Shown: positions 7,766 to 16,041, counted from the stretch's first letter. The stretch is 64,000 nucleotides of DNA from JANSYL01 sp965229695 (GCA_965229695.1 OZ245921.1:744001-808000); one strand, 5' to 3'. A program made the numbers and translations. The notes: a model not told the origin generated them from the letters alone.

Positions 7766-9700
7766 ATGACTGATTTCCTCCTCCTCGCATTTATCTTCCT
7801 TATCGCAGGCGTCATTGCGGTGCCCATCGCGACGCGGTTCAGCCTTGGCTCGGTCTTGGGCTACCTGATCGCGGGCATTGCGATCAGCCCGCTTTTGGCG
7901 CTGCTGAATGTGGACGTTATCGCAATCCAGCATTTCGCCGAGTTTGGCGTGGTGATGATGCTGTTTCTGGTGGGTCTGGAGCTGCAACCAAAATCACTGT
8001 GGGAAATGCGTGGGCAATTGGTGGGGCTTGGCGGCGGACAAGTGGCGCTGACCACCTTGGCGGTGATGGCGGTTGCGATGCTGTTCGGGCAGCCTTGGAC
8101 CATTTCACTGGCCATCGGGCTGGTCTTTTCGCTCTCTTCCACGGCGATTGTGCTGCAATCCTTGGGCGAAAAGGGCCTGCTGAAATCCGATGGCGGCCAG
8201 GCGTCGTTCTCGGTGCTGTTAAGCCAGGACATTGCCGTTATTCCGATGCTGGCCCTGCTGCCGATCCTGGCCTTGCCAGAACTCGCCGAGATGGGTCAGG
8301 TGGTGGCCGATCACGGCGCGCATGCAGACGCCCATGGGGCTGCGGATGGCCACGGCGGCGAGGACCATGGTGGCGACCATGGCACCGGCTTCAGCTTGGT
8401 CGAGGGGCTGACAGGATGGCAAACCGCCCTGGTCAACATCGCTGCGATTGCCGCGGTGGTTGGTGGCGGGAGTTATCTGTCAGGGCCGCTGTTTCGCTAT
8501 ATCGGGGCGGCCAACCTGCGCGAGTTGTTCACCTTCACCGCGCTAATGCTGGTGGTTGGCATCGCGCTTTTGATGTCGCTTGTTGGTCTGTCACCAGCGC
8601 TTGGCACGTTTTTGGCGGGGGTTGTTCTGGCCAATTCGCCCTATCGGCACGAATTGGAATCGGACATCGACCCGTTCCGTGGCCTGCTTCTGGGCCTGTT
8701 TTTCATGACCGTCGGTGCCAGCATCGATTTTGAGCTTCTTGGCGAAAACGCGCTGCAGGTGATTGGCCTGACGCTCGCGCTGCTCGCGGCCAAGATCGCA
8801 GTGATGTTGATCCTGGGCTTCATCTTCAAACTGCGCGGCGCGGATAAATGGCTGGCCGCACTGGCCTTGGCACAAGCGGGCGAATTTGGCTTTGTGTTGC
8901 TGTCCTTCACAGTCGCCAACTCGGTCTTGCCGCAGGGTCTGGCCGATTTGCTGCTGTTGGTTGTGGCCATGTCGATGCTGCTGACCCCCGGCCTGTTCAT
9001 CCTTTATGATCGGGTCATCGCGCCGCGATATGCCACCGGGGAAGAGCGTGAGGCCGACGATATGCCCGGTGACGCGAAGATTATCATCGCCGGGGCAGGC
9101 CGGATTGGCGGGTTGATCGACCGCGTTATGCGCGCGGCGGGACATGAGACAACGGTGATCGACTATAGCTCGCGCCGCCTGGCGATTATGGAACGCTTCG
9201 GCACCAAGCATTATTATGGCGACGCGACCCGCCCCGACCTACTGCACGCAGCAGGCATTGCCGAGGCCAAGATACTCGTGGTTGCCATTGATGACCGCGA
9301 CGGTATCGACACCATCGTGAAATACGCCACCAAAACCTTCCCAAACCTGCACGTCGTTGCCCGCGCGCTTGATCGCGATCACGTCTATGATCTGTGGTTC
9401 CATGGCTGCCGTGATATCATCCGCGAAACCTATGACAGCACCATGCGCATGAGCCGATCGGTGTTCGAGGCGATGGGCATCGATCGTGAAACAGCAAATG
9501 AAATGATCGAGGCCTTTAACGTCCACGACCGTCAAGCCATGCTTGCCATTGCCGATGTGCACAAGGTTGGCGTCGCCCCGGAGGAAAACGAAGAATACGT
9601 GGCCCGCGTGCTCGAAATGCGCGGCGAGTGGGAGGCGGAAACCCGCGCCAGCATGACCGCGATCCGCGATGGCAAACCGGCCCGCTCAACCGGCGACTAA
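7766..9700 (+). CDS. Kef-type monovalent cation:proton antiporter (CPA2) with RCK domain
   Basis: 644 residues. The N-terminal half has about 12 hydrophobic helices with the CPA2 signature SQDIAVIP; the C-terminal half is a TrkA-N/RCK domain with IIAGAGRIGG (near 440). Likely K+/H+ exchange in the inner membrane, gated by nucleotide or glutathione as in KefB/KefC. A His/Asp/Gly-rich loop at about residues 182-209 carries six His. The ATG at 7766 is preferred over a GTG at 7760 because AAAGG lies 9 nt before it; that site partly sits in a small stem GGACC (7740-7744)/GGTCC (7755-7759). Confidence 0.93.
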   Translation: MTDFLLLAFIFLIAGVIAVPIATRFSLGSVLGYLIAGIAISPLLALLNVDVIAIQHFAEFGVVMMLFLVGLELQPKSLWEMRGQLVGLGGGQVALTTLAVMAVAMLFGQPWTISLAIGLVFSLSSTAIVLQSLGEKGLLKSDGGQASFSVLLSQDIAVIPMLALLPILALPELAEMGQVVADHGAHADAHGAADGHGGEDHGGDHGTGFSLVEGLTGWQTALVNIAAIAAVVGGGSYLSGPLFRYIGAANLRELFTFTALMLVVGIALLMSLVGLSPALGTFLAGVVLANSPYRHELESDIDPFRGLLLGLFFMTVGASIDFELLGENALQVIGLTLALLAAKIAVMLILGFIFKLRGADKWLAALALAQAGEFGFVLLSFTVANSVLPQGLADLLLLVVAMSMLLTPGLFILYDRVIAPRYATGEEREADDMPGDAKIIIAGAGRIGGLIDRVMRAAGHETTVIDYSSRRLAIMERFGTKHYYGDATRPDLLHAAGIAEAKILVVAIDDRDGIDTIVKYATKTFPNLHVVARALDRDHVYDLWFHGCRDIIRETYDSTMRMSRSVFEAMGIDRETANEMIEAFNVHDRQAMLAIADVHKVGVAPEENEEYVARVLEMRGEWEAETRASMTAIRDGKPARSTGD

Positions 9701-9708
9701 GCACGAAA

Positions 9709-9732
9709 AAGGGCGCCCCCAAAGGCGCCCTT
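9709..9732 (-). terminator. Intrinsic terminator of hsp20-DUF1150
   Basis: Stem AAGGGCGCC/GGCGCCCTT with loop CCCAAA. Read on the minus strand the stem is followed by a T-run (TTTTT including its last two bases), typical of a Rho-independent terminator. It also separates the convergent antiporter gene. Confidence 0.85.
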
Positions 9733-9756
9733 CCCACATCGGTCATATTGGCAATG

Positions 9757-9984
9757 TCAGTGCACGCTGACAGGCGACATATCGTTTTGCCGCGCGACCA
9801 CAAAGGCCAGCTTGCGATCCTTGACCAGGGCCAGCTGCTGCCCCTCTTCATTGCCGATGGCGTAAAGCGTCTCCAACCCCTCGGCCTGTTCGCGCAGATC
9901 TTCGGGCAGGTCAGCGACCGCGACCGGGCGGATGTAAACGATGGGCTGGCTTTGACTGTCTGCCTTTGAGTTTTCATGGGTCAT
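9757..9984 (-). CDS. DUF1150 family protein
   Basis: 75 residues, matching the short DUF1150 family by its core (DLPEDLREQAEGLETLYAIG, then EEGQQLALVKDRKLAFVVAR). Function unknown. It starts 1 nt after the hsp20 stop on the same strand and ends before a terminator, so the two form a small operon. This pairing is common in Rhodobacteraceae and suggests a role in the heat-shock response, which is inference. Confidence 0.88.
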   Translation of the reverse strand: MTHENSKADSQSQPIVYIRPVAVADLPEDLREQAEGLETLYAIGNEEGQQLALVKDRKLAFVVARQNDMSPVSVH

Positions 9985-9985
9985 G

Positions 9986-10405
9986 TCATTTGCCTCCGCT
10001 CGAAATATTGATTGTTTTCACAACGCTGTCGGGCACCGCGCGGGTCAGATCGACATGCAGCAGCCCATGCTCCATCGCAGCGCCCGCAACCTCGACCCCA
10101 TCGGCCAGCACAAAGCTGCGCTGGAACTGCCGCGCGGCAATGCCACGGTGCAGGAAGATACGGCCATCGGTGTCGTCGCCCTGACGCCCGCGAATGACCA
10201 ATTGCCGGTCTTCCACGGTGATCGACAGATCGTCTTCCGCAAAACCGGCCACGGCCAAGGTAATGCGATAGGCGTTTTCGCCACGCTGTTCGATATTATA
10301 CGGCGGGTACCCGTCATTGCCGGATTTGGCCGTGCGTTCGACCAAACGTTCAAGTTGATCAAAGCCCAGCAGGAACGGGTGCGACCCAAGGGTCAATTTC
10401 GTCAT
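9986..10405 (-). CDS. Small heat-shock protein, Hsp20 family
   Basis: 139 residues, with an alpha-crystallin domain at about 36-125 (DLSITVEDRQLVIRGRQG; the FLHRGIAARQFQRSF strand region) and a C-terminal IxI-type motif, INI. It is an ATP-independent holdase binding unfolding proteins, usually handing them to DnaK or ClpB. The ATG at 10405 is chosen because AAAGGA precedes it by 8 nt; an ATG at 10414 would have no spacing. A sigma-32-like promoter and a hairpin hiding the ribosome site lie upstream. Confidence 0.94.
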   Translation of the reverse strand: MTKLTLGSHPFLLGFDQLERLVERTAKSGNDGYPPYNIEQRGENAYRITLAVAGFAEDDLSITVEDRQLVIRGRQGDDTDGRIFLHRGIAARQFQRSFVLADGVEVAGAAMEHGLLHVDLTRAVPDSVVKTINISSGGK

Positions 10406-10412
10406 CAGGCAC

Positions 10413-10432
10413 ATCCTTTGGCGTAAAGCGAT
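10413..10432 (-). promoter_or_regulatory. ROSE-like RNA thermometer hairpin of hsp20
   Basis: The mRNA segment AUCGCUUUACGCCAAAGGAU folds on itself: AUC-G-CUUU pairs with AAAG-GAU, leaving one bulged G and loop ACGCC. The AAAGGA ribosome site is fully paired. UCGCU opposite AGGA matches the UYGCU anti-SD with bulged G described for ROSE elements of rhizobial small heat-shock genes. Structure seen by eye; temperature response inferred. Confidence 0.6.
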
Positions 10433-10475
10433 CTGCGGCACCCGGGCCCCATTGCGGCGACCCGGCGCACACCAA

Positions 10476-10504
10476 ATATGGGGGGCGCAGGCCACCTGTG
10501 CAAG
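10476..10504 (-). promoter_or_regulatory. Sigma-32 (RpoH)-type promoter of hsp20
   Basis: On the minus strand CTTGCA (10504-10499) is separated by 15 nt from CCCCATAT (10483-10476), close to the heat-shock consensus CTTGAA/CCCCATNT. It would give a leader of roughly 65 nt containing the thermometer hairpin. Confidence 0.6.
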
Positions 10505-10595
10505 TGCGGCAAGGCTTGGCGGCCCCGCACAATCGCGGTATCTTGAACAGCCTTTTGGGCAAATGCGACAACCCCTGGCGACGAGAACTGAGGCG

Positions 10596-10814
10596 ATGAG
10601 CGCACCCACAGAGATGACCCACGAGGATGTGCTGCGCGTCAAGCTTGGGGTTTTACGCCGCGAACACCGCGACCTCGACGCGGCCATCGACGCCTTGCAA
10701 GAGGCCGTGAACCCAGATCAACTCACGCTTCGGCGGCTGAAAAAGCAAAAGCTTGGCCTGAAAGATCAGATCACCCGGATCGAGGATGAACTGACGCCGG
10801 ATATTATCGCCTGA
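10596..10814 (+). CDS. DUF465 (YdcH-like) small protein
   Basis: 72 residues, mostly two amphipathic helices (DVLRVKLGVLRREHRDLDAA, then LTLRRLKKQKLGLKDQITRI), the DUF465/YdcH pattern. Function unknown; these are short cytoplasmic helical-hairpin proteins. The ATG at 10596 is used; one at 10614 is also possible, and neither has a strong ribosome site. The 169 nt to purE hold nothing I recognise. Confidence 0.8.
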   Translation: MSAPTEMTHEDVLRVKLGVLRREHRDLDAAIDALQEAVNPDQLTLRRLKKQKLGLKDQITRIEDELTPDIIA

Positions 10815-10983
10815 ACCATTGCCCGGGCGCTGAATGGCCAAAACCGCAACCCTCACCGCGATGCTTTGGCCGACAAAGCTGCGCGTCCGATGCGCGCACC
10901 ACGCCTCTGCGCGGGGCCTTGCGCGATTGCACCTAGGATCGCGTGGCTTATAAGCTACGAAAGTCTATCCGAAGGGGCGAAAG

Positions 10984-11478
10984 ATGGCGGTGGAACCGGT
11001 CCAGGTTGGGATTATCATGGGCAGTCAATCGGACTGGCCAACAATGAAAGAGGCCGCGACGCTGCTGGATGAGCTTGGCGTGGGCTATGAAACGCGTATC
11101 GTTTCTGCGCATCGAACCCCCGACCGTCTTTGGGACTATGGCAAAACCGCCGCTGATCGCGGGTTAAAGGTGATCATCGCAGGCGCGGGCGGCGCAGCGC
11201 ATCTGCCCGGCATGATGGCCTCGAAAACGCGGATCCCCGTGGTGGGCGTGCCGGTTCAAACCAAGGCGCTTTCGGGCGTCGACAGCCTCTATTCCATCGT
11301 GCAAATGCCCAAAGGCTATCCGGTCGCCACCATGGCCATCGGATCGGCAGGTGCGGCCAATGCCGGATTGATGGCGGCGGGCATCCTGGCCACAGCCGAC
11401 CCTGCTTTGGCCGAACGCCTTGATGCCTGGCGCGCCGCGCTGTCGACCTCCATCCCCGAGGCACCCAGCGATGGCTGA
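10984..11478 (+). CDS. purE: N5-carboxyaminoimidazole ribonucleotide mutase
   Basis: 164 residues. PurE moves the carboxyl group of N5-CAIR to give CAIR in purine synthesis. Family motifs are present: IIMGSQSDWPTM near the start, RIVSAHRTPDRL (with the catalytic His) and IIAGAGGAAHLPGM. GAAGGGG lies about 9 nt before the ATG. The stop overlaps the purK start by 8 nt, so the two are translationally coupled. Confidence 0.97.
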   Translation: MAVEPVQVGIIMGSQSDWPTMKEAATLLDELGVGYETRIVSAHRTPDRLWDYGKTAADRGLKVIIAGAGGAAHLPGMMASKTRIPVVGVPVQTKALSGVDSLYSIVQMPKGYPVATMAIGSAGAANAGLMAAGILATADPALAERLDAWRAALSTSIPEAPSDG

Positions 11479-12544
11479 TCCCCTTCCCGCTGGCAGCACC
11501 ATCGGCATTCTGGGCGGCGGACAGCTTGGTCGGATGCTCGCCATGGCCGCCGCCCGGCTTGGCTACAAAACGCATATCTTTGAACCCGGCGCCGCCCCGG
11601 CGGCGGATGTCGCCCATGACTGGACGCAGGCGGGGTATGACGACGCAGACGCGCTCACCCAATTCGCGGCCGCTTGCGATGTCATCACCTTCGAGTTCGA
11701 GAATATCCCAGCCCCCGCGCTCGATATCCTCGCAGCCAACACCCCGCTTTATCCCAACCGCAAAGCGCTGGAGGTCAGCCAGGACCGGCTCACCGAAAAG
11801 ACCTTTCTCACCGATCTCGGCCTCACCACCGCGCCCTTCGCGGCCATCGATGACCAAGCAGACTTAACAGCGGCGCTGGCTCAAACCGGCACCCCAGCGA
11901 TCCTGAAAACCCGCCGCTTCGGCTATGATGGCAAAGGCCAGGCGCGGGTGATGGAGCCATCACAAGCCGAAGCCGCGCTCGCCAGCCTCCAAGGCGCCCC
12001 CGCGATTGCAGAAGGCTTCGTGCCCTTCAGCCGCGAAATCAGCGTCATCGCCGCCCGTGACCTCGATGGCTCGGTTGCCGCTTACGACCCCGGCGAAAAC
12101 CTCCACAAGGATGGCATCCTTGCGACCACCACCATCCCAGCCCAGGTTCCCACCTCGCTGCGCACCGATGCGGTGCTGATGGCCTCCCGCATCCTAAACG
12201 CGCTGGATTATGTCGGTGTGTTGGGGGTCGAACTTTTCGTCACCCGCCAAGGCCTCGTCGTCAACGAAATCGCCCCGCGCGTACATAATTCCGGCCATTG
12301 GACCCAGGCCGGCTGCGCCGTCGATCAGTTCGAACAGCATATCCGCGCCATCGCGGGCTGGCCCTTGGGTGATGGCGGTCGCCACGCCGATGTCATCATG
12401 GAAAACCTGATCGGCGAAGATGTCGGCCGCGCCGCCACCCTGGCGGGCGAAACCGGCGTTCAAATCCATCTTTACGGAAAATCCGAAACCCGAACCGGCC
12501 GCAAAATGGGCCATATCAACCGGATCACCAATAAAATCGTCTAA
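11471..12544 (+). CDS. purK: 5-(carboxyamino)imidazole ribonucleotide synthase
   Basis: 357 residues. PurK uses ATP and bicarbonate to make N5-CAIR from AIR, feeding PurE. The ATP-grasp fold is seen from IGILGGGQLGRMLAMAAARL at the N-terminus, AILKTRRFGYDGKGQ, EGFVPFSREISVIAARD and the C-terminal NEIAPRVHNSGHWT. The ATG at 11471, inside the end of purE, is chosen because homologues begin just before the GGGQLGRM motif. Confidence 0.97.
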   Translation: MADPLPAGSTIGILGGGQLGRMLAMAAARLGYKTHIFEPGAAPAADVAHDWTQAGYDDADALTQFAAACDVITFEFENIPAPALDILAANTPLYPNRKALEVSQDRLTEKTFLTDLGLTTAPFAAIDDQADLTAALAQTGTPAILKTRRFGYDGKGQARVMEPSQAEAALASLQGAPAIAEGFVPFSREISVIAARDLDGSVAAYDPGENLHKDGILATTTIPAQVPTSLRTDAVLMASRILNALDYVGVLGVELFVTRQGLVVNEIAPRVHNSGHWTQAGCAVDQFEQHIRAIAGWPLGDGGRHADVIMENLIGEDVGRAATLAGETGVQIHLYGKSETRTGRKMGHINRITNKIV

Positions 12545-12582
12545 TCCCCCATCTTTATCCCATAAATATGGCGGGGGGTTCC

Positions 12583-12624
12583 GGGGGGCGGCGCCCCCCT
12601 GCGGGTCGCGGCCGAAAGGCCGCG
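12583..12624. terminator. Double GC hairpin between purK and ppaC
   Basis: Two perfect stems: GGGGGGC/GCCCCCC with loop GGC (12583-12599) and CGCGGCC/GGCCGCG with tetraloop GAAA (12607-12624). They lie between convergent genes and probably terminate both. Paired GC hairpins like this are frequent between Rhodobacteraceae genes. Confidence 0.6.
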
Positions 12625-12637
12625 AAACCCGGCAAAA

Positions 12638-13561
12638 TCAAAGCGTCAGGTTCGGGATAATCTGCTTCTTGCGGCTCATCACACCGGGCAGCACAACCGT
12701 ATCAGCCTCCCCCACCACTGTGGAAAAGCTCTTTTCCGCCAGTCCTTTGACCAGATCATTGGGCACCAATAGCGTCGCTTCTTCGTTCAGAATATCGACC
12801 ACAAAAAGCAGCACCTGGTCTACGCCATCCTCAGACGCGACACCCACCATGCTTTCCATCAGGCTCGCTTTGCGATCCAACACCAGCTTCGGCGCGGTGG
12901 TTTCCAGAACCGACACCCGGAACTTGGTGCCCTCAACCGCATATTCCTTGGAATCCATGCGCAGCAGATCCGCATCCGAAAACGCCGAGACATCCGATTT
13001 CGCCTCGAACATCTCAGCCGCGTAAGCACCCAGATCCACTCCCAGTTCTTCGGCCAGCGCTTGGGCGACGGCGGTGTCTTCCTCGGTTGTGGTAGGGGAG
13101 CGGAATTCCAGCGTGTCCGACAGGATGCAGGACAACATCGCCCCTTTGACCGAGGCTGGGGCCTGGGCCATATCGGCGCCGATCATCTTCCACATGATCG
13201 TTGCGGTGCAGGCCACAGGCTCGATGCGGATGTCGATCGGACCTTTGGTTTCTAACCCACCGACCAGCTTGTGATGGTCGATGATGCCTTGGATATCAGC
13301 CTCATTGATCGCCTCGGGCAGCTCAGCAGGGTTGTTGGTATCGACGATCACGACAGCCTGACCGGCTTCGACCCCATCGATGATCCGGGGTTTGGGCAGA
13401 TCCCATTTTTCCAAGACAAACGCCGCTTCGGTATTGGGCTCGCCCAGCAAAACGGGCTCGGCGGCCACGCCTTTCACCTCGTTCAAATACCAGGCCCAGA
13501 TAATGGGCGAGCCGGTGCTATCTGTGTCGGGGGATTTATGGCCGAATACGAGCGTGGTCAT
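12638..13561 (-). CDS. ppaC: Manganese-dependent inorganic pyrophosphatase (family II)
   Basis: 307 residues. Hydrolyses pyrophosphate to two phosphates in the cytoplasm, pulling biosynthetic reactions forward. DHH-family metal ligands are visible: His8, Asp12 and Asp14 (GHKSPDTDST), Asp74 (VDTN) and Asp95-His96-His97 (GIIDHHKLVG). The DHHA2 domain ends with the substrate-binding SRKKQ motif. GAGAGAC precedes the ATG. It is convergent with purK. Confidence 0.96.
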   Translation of the reverse strand: MTTLVFGHKSPDTDSTGSPIIWAWYLNEVKGVAAEPVLLGEPNTEAAFVLEKWDLPKPRIIDGVEAGQAVVIVDTNNPAELPEAINEADIQGIIDHHKLVGGLETKGPIDIRIEPVACTATIMWKMIGADMAQAPASVKGAMLSCILSDTLEFRSPTTTEEDTAVAQALAEELGVDLGAYAAEMFEAKSDVSAFSDADLLRMDSKEYAVEGTKFRVSVLETTAPKLVLDRKASLMESMVGVASEDGVDQVLLFVVDILNEEATLLVPNDLVKGLAEKSFSTVVGEADTVVLPGVMSRKKQIIPNLTL

Positions 13562-13871
13562 GTCTGTCTCTCATGGGAAAATGCCAATTTGGCGCCCTTC
13601 TATCCTTGGGGTTTTGCGATGTCACGGGCCAGGGCGTCGCGGGCTTTGACCGCGCGCGGATTTTTGGTTATTCAAGACCTCTCTGAAGAGGAGCGCCCAG
13701 CCAATGACCACCCGCATCTGATCCGCGCGTTTGGCCTGTCCCACACCAAAAGGGACGTCTTTCTTCAGGAGTGCCCTGACCATGATCCAGTCTGTCTAAC
13801 GCCCCGCCAGGGGTCGCCTTGATGCCTGTCTGACGGACGGGCCCGCATTTCTTAGACATATGAGGCACACC
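13562..13871. other. Intergenic stretch without a recognisable gene
   Basis: 310 nt between the pyrophosphatase start and a small ORF. An open frame at 13619-13822 (67 codons) and a minus-strand one at 13668-13868 show no family features or convincing ribosome sites. A short hairpin (CCTC TCTGAA GAGG) lies near 13680-13692. It should contain the ppaC promoter, which I cannot place. Confidence 0.4.
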
Positions 13872-14060
13872 ATGCCGAAATCATCGAAACCCCGCCGCGC
13901 GCGGGATCGTCGCGCTGCGGCCAAAGCAAAATCCGCTGGCGCGGCACCGCGCAAACCCGATCCACGCCAAGCCGCGCCGGGTCACGACCTCCGTCCGCGC
14001 CGCCAGACCTTTGGCGATGGCCGCCCACCCCGCCTGCCCGGTCGCACCGGCGGGCGATAG
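13872..14060 (+). CDS. Small highly basic hypothetical protein
   Basis: 62 residues, very rich in Arg, Lys, Ala and Pro (PKSSKPRRARDRRAAAKAKS), ending GRTGGR. No family is recognised; composition suggests nucleic-acid or ribosome binding, but that is a guess. ATG at 13872 has GAGG 8 nt upstream; an ATG at 13860 is in the same frame. A strong hairpin 9 nt past the stop supports a real transcription unit. It could still be a chance GC-rich frame. Confidence 0.42.
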   Translation: MPKSSKPRRARDRRAAAKAKSAGAAPRKPDPRQAAPGHDLRPRRQTFGDGRPPRLPGRTGGR

Positions 14061-14068
14061 CATCAAAG

Positions 14069-14098
14069 GCCTTGCCCCGCTGGAAGGCGGGGCAAGGC
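14069..14098. terminator. 12-bp hairpin between convergent genes
   Basis: GCCTTGCCCCGC (14069-14080) pairs perfectly with GCGGGGCAAGGC (14087-14098) around loop TGGAAG. It lies between the small basic ORF and the convergent flavocytochrome gene. No long T-run follows on either side. Confidence 0.65.
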
Positions 14099-14105
14099 AT
14101 CCCAA

Positions 14106-15446
14106 TCAGGCGTCCGACGTTTTGCGCCCAGGCATCGACAGCGCCTTGCCACGCATCCGCGCCGCGATCAGCGCGGCAAGCCGTTTCAGGCCGATCCCAG
14201 TGCGGAACTCGAACTCTTCATAATGGAAGTTGCGCGGCGTGACGCCATAGGCCGCCAGACCCGCTTGCAAATCGCGGCGCAGCGGCGCGGGCCCACAAAA
14301 TGCGACCTTGGCCGCAGCGATATCCGCGACCCACTCCGCGATCATGCCCGCATTCACCCGCTGCCCGTCCGAGGACAAGACCAGGTTCAGGGTGATTTGC
14401 GGATGCTTTGCCGCCAAGGCCTCAACCCGCTCCAGATGCGGGGCTTCAGCCCGGCTGCGCACGGCCCAGATCAGATGGACAGGCCCGGTCTGTTCGGGGC
14501 CGAGCGCCTCGGCCCAGGCCAGAAACGGAGTGATCCCAATGCCACCGGCCACCCAAACCTCGGGCCGGGCACCGTTTCGGCGGGTGAAATGGCCAAACGG
14601 CCCTTCGATCCGCGCCGACGCGCCGGTTGTCAAATCACGACCCAGCCGCGCGGTGTAATCGCCCAAGGCTTTGACCGTTACCTCGACGGTGCCGTCGGGC
14701 CCGACCGGCGCGCTGAGCGTATAGGGATGCGGCTCGGACAGACCGGGCGCGTCGAAGGATAGAACCGCGAATTGGCCGGGTCGGGCCTTCAACCCACCCT
14801 GGCCCTTGGGGGTCATGCGAATGGCCGTGGCGCCACCGGTTTGACGCAGCTCTACCACCTCATAGCGATGGCTGCGCAAAAGCCGCGCAGGCAAAAGCGT
14901 GTAGATATAGGCCAAGAGCCCGGCCAGACAGAAAATACCGGTATAAAGCCCCAGGGGCTCGGCGAGATCGAACGGGCGTTCAATCCATAGGAAATGCAAC
15001 GCACCGGCGACAAAAAACGCGCCCATCGCTTTGTGGGTCCATTTCCATAGGTGATAGGGGATGAAAGTCGCCACCGAGATCACAACCAGGATCAGCAGGC
15101 CGTAAAGGCTAAGCTCGCCCAAGGTTTCGCCGATCTCGCCAAGGGCCGAGTTGCGCCCAGTCCCTTCGATGTCGGCATCAATGGTGTCGTGTAAAAGGAT
15201 TGTCACCATCGCGACAATCCCGGCCCATTTGTGCAACACGTACACGCGGTCGAGCCCGCCAAACACAGCCTCCACCCCCGGCAGGCGGGTGGCCCAGACC
15301 TGCGCCCAGGCCATCAGGATCAAGGCAACCGTGCCCAGATACTGGCTGAACAGCGCAACCTGATCCGTCACGTTGGGCAGCGAAAAAAACAACACAGCCG
15401 GGAAGAGCGAGGTGCCCACAAGCACCAAAAGGCCAAACAAGCGCAT
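14106..15446 (-). CDS. Ferric-reductase-like transmembrane flavocytochrome (heme b, FAD, NAD(P)H)
   Basis: 446 residues. The N-terminal half has about six membrane helices with two pairs of His spaced for heme b: HKWAGIVAMVTILLH (14 apart) and HKAMGAFFVAGALH (13 apart). The C-terminal half is a ferredoxin-NADP reductase fold with HPYTLSAP (FAD), VAGGIGITPFLAW (pyridine nucleotide) and FCGPAPLRRDL, ending in FHYEEFEF. It would pass electrons from cytoplasmic NAD(P)H through the membrane; the acceptor is unknown. It is the third gene of a minus-strand cluster after the PepSY and LuxR-type genes. Confidence 0.88.
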   Translation of the reverse strand: MRLFGLLVLVGTSLFPAVLFFSLPNVTDQVALFSQYLGTVALILMAWAQVWATRLPGVEAVFGGLDRVYVLHKWAGIVAMVTILLHDTIDADIEGTGRNSALGEIGETLGELSLYGLLILVVISVATFIPYHLWKWTHKAMGAFFVAGALHFLWIERPFDLAEPLGLYTGIFCLAGLLAYIYTLLPARLLRSHRYEVVELRQTGGATAIRMTPKGQGGLKARPGQFAVLSFDAPGLSEPHPYTLSAPVGPDGTVEVTVKALGDYTARLGRDLTTGASARIEGPFGHFTRRNGARPEVWVAGGIGITPFLAWAEALGPEQTGPVHLIWAVRSRAEAPHLERVEALAAKHPQITLNLVLSSDGQRVNAGMIAEWVADIAAAKVAFCGPAPLRRDLQAGLAAYGVTPRNFHYEEFEFRTGIGLKRLAALIAARMRGKALSMPGRKTSDA

Positions 15447-15467
15447 CCATATTTCTCCAAAAAAATC

Positions 15468-15992
15468 TTAGGCCGTGACCGGTGCTGGGATCAGATCCTC
15501 AGCCATTAGGTCTTCCAAAAACAGGCTCAGCAATTCCAGCCGCCCTGACACACCCGCCTTGCGATAAACCGAGGCGCATTGCGCTTTGATCGTGCCCTGC
15601 TTGGTGTTTCGAATGTCGGCCATATCCGCGATGGCAAAGCCCTTGATCGCCAGGATCGCCACATCACGTTCGGCGTCGGTCAGGCTCCATTGATGGAACC
15701 GGGTTTCCAAAAGCTCCGAAAACGCGCCCGAGGCGATTTTCAACTGATCATCCATATGCGCCTGATGACGCATCAGTTTGAGCAGTTCGGACCCGCTGAA
15801 CGCCAGCCCCAAGAAGAGCGCAATGGTCACCGCCCCCTCGACAAGATCGCTATCAGCAAAAGCCGCCCAACCGGTCGTCGGATCAACGGCGGCGGGGTTG
15901 ACCAGATCGAACACAATATCGATCAGGAAATAGCTGCAACAGATCGCCTGAAGCGCGAACAAGGCCCAAAGTACGGTGCTGCGCGATGTCAT
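15468..15992 (-). CDS. Membrane-anchored LuxR-type HTH protein
   Basis: 174 residues. Two predicted membrane helices (about 8-30 and 51-72) precede a soluble C-terminal LuxR/FixJ-type HTH (103-162; LTDAERDVAILAIKGFAIAD, then RNTKQGTIKAQCASVYRKAG). GGAGGGG stands 4 nt before the ATG at 15992. There is no receiver domain, so the membrane part may sense the signal directly, as in one-component membrane regulators. The cluster with a transmembrane reductase and a PepSY protein suggests it controls or senses membrane redox or metal state; that is inference. Confidence 0.8.
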   Translation of the reverse strand: MTSRSTVLWALFALQAICCSYFLIDIVFDLVNPAAVDPTTGWAAFADSDLVEGAVTIALFLGLAFSGSELLKLMRHQAHMDDQLKIASGAFSELLETRFHQWSLTDAERDVAILAIKGFAIADMADIRNTKQGTIKAQCASVYRKAGVSGRLELLSLFLEDLMAEDLIPAPVTA

Positions 15993-16016
15993 GGGTCCCC
16001 TCCAGTCATCACAAAG

Positions 16017-16041
16017 GCCCGGGCGCATCAAACGCCCGGGC
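16017..16041 (-). terminator. Hairpin after the PepSY gene
   Basis: GCCCGGGCG (16017-16025) pairs with CGCCCGGGC (16033-16041), loop CATCAAA. On the minus strand it follows the PepSY stop and is trailed only by CTTTG, so termination may be partial, allowing read-through into the LuxR-type gene. Confidence 0.55.

Noticed and set aside
13619..13822. 67-codon ORF after the pyrophosphatase promoter region
   Set aside because: Only a weak GGGG site, no recognisable features, and a competing frame on the other strand.
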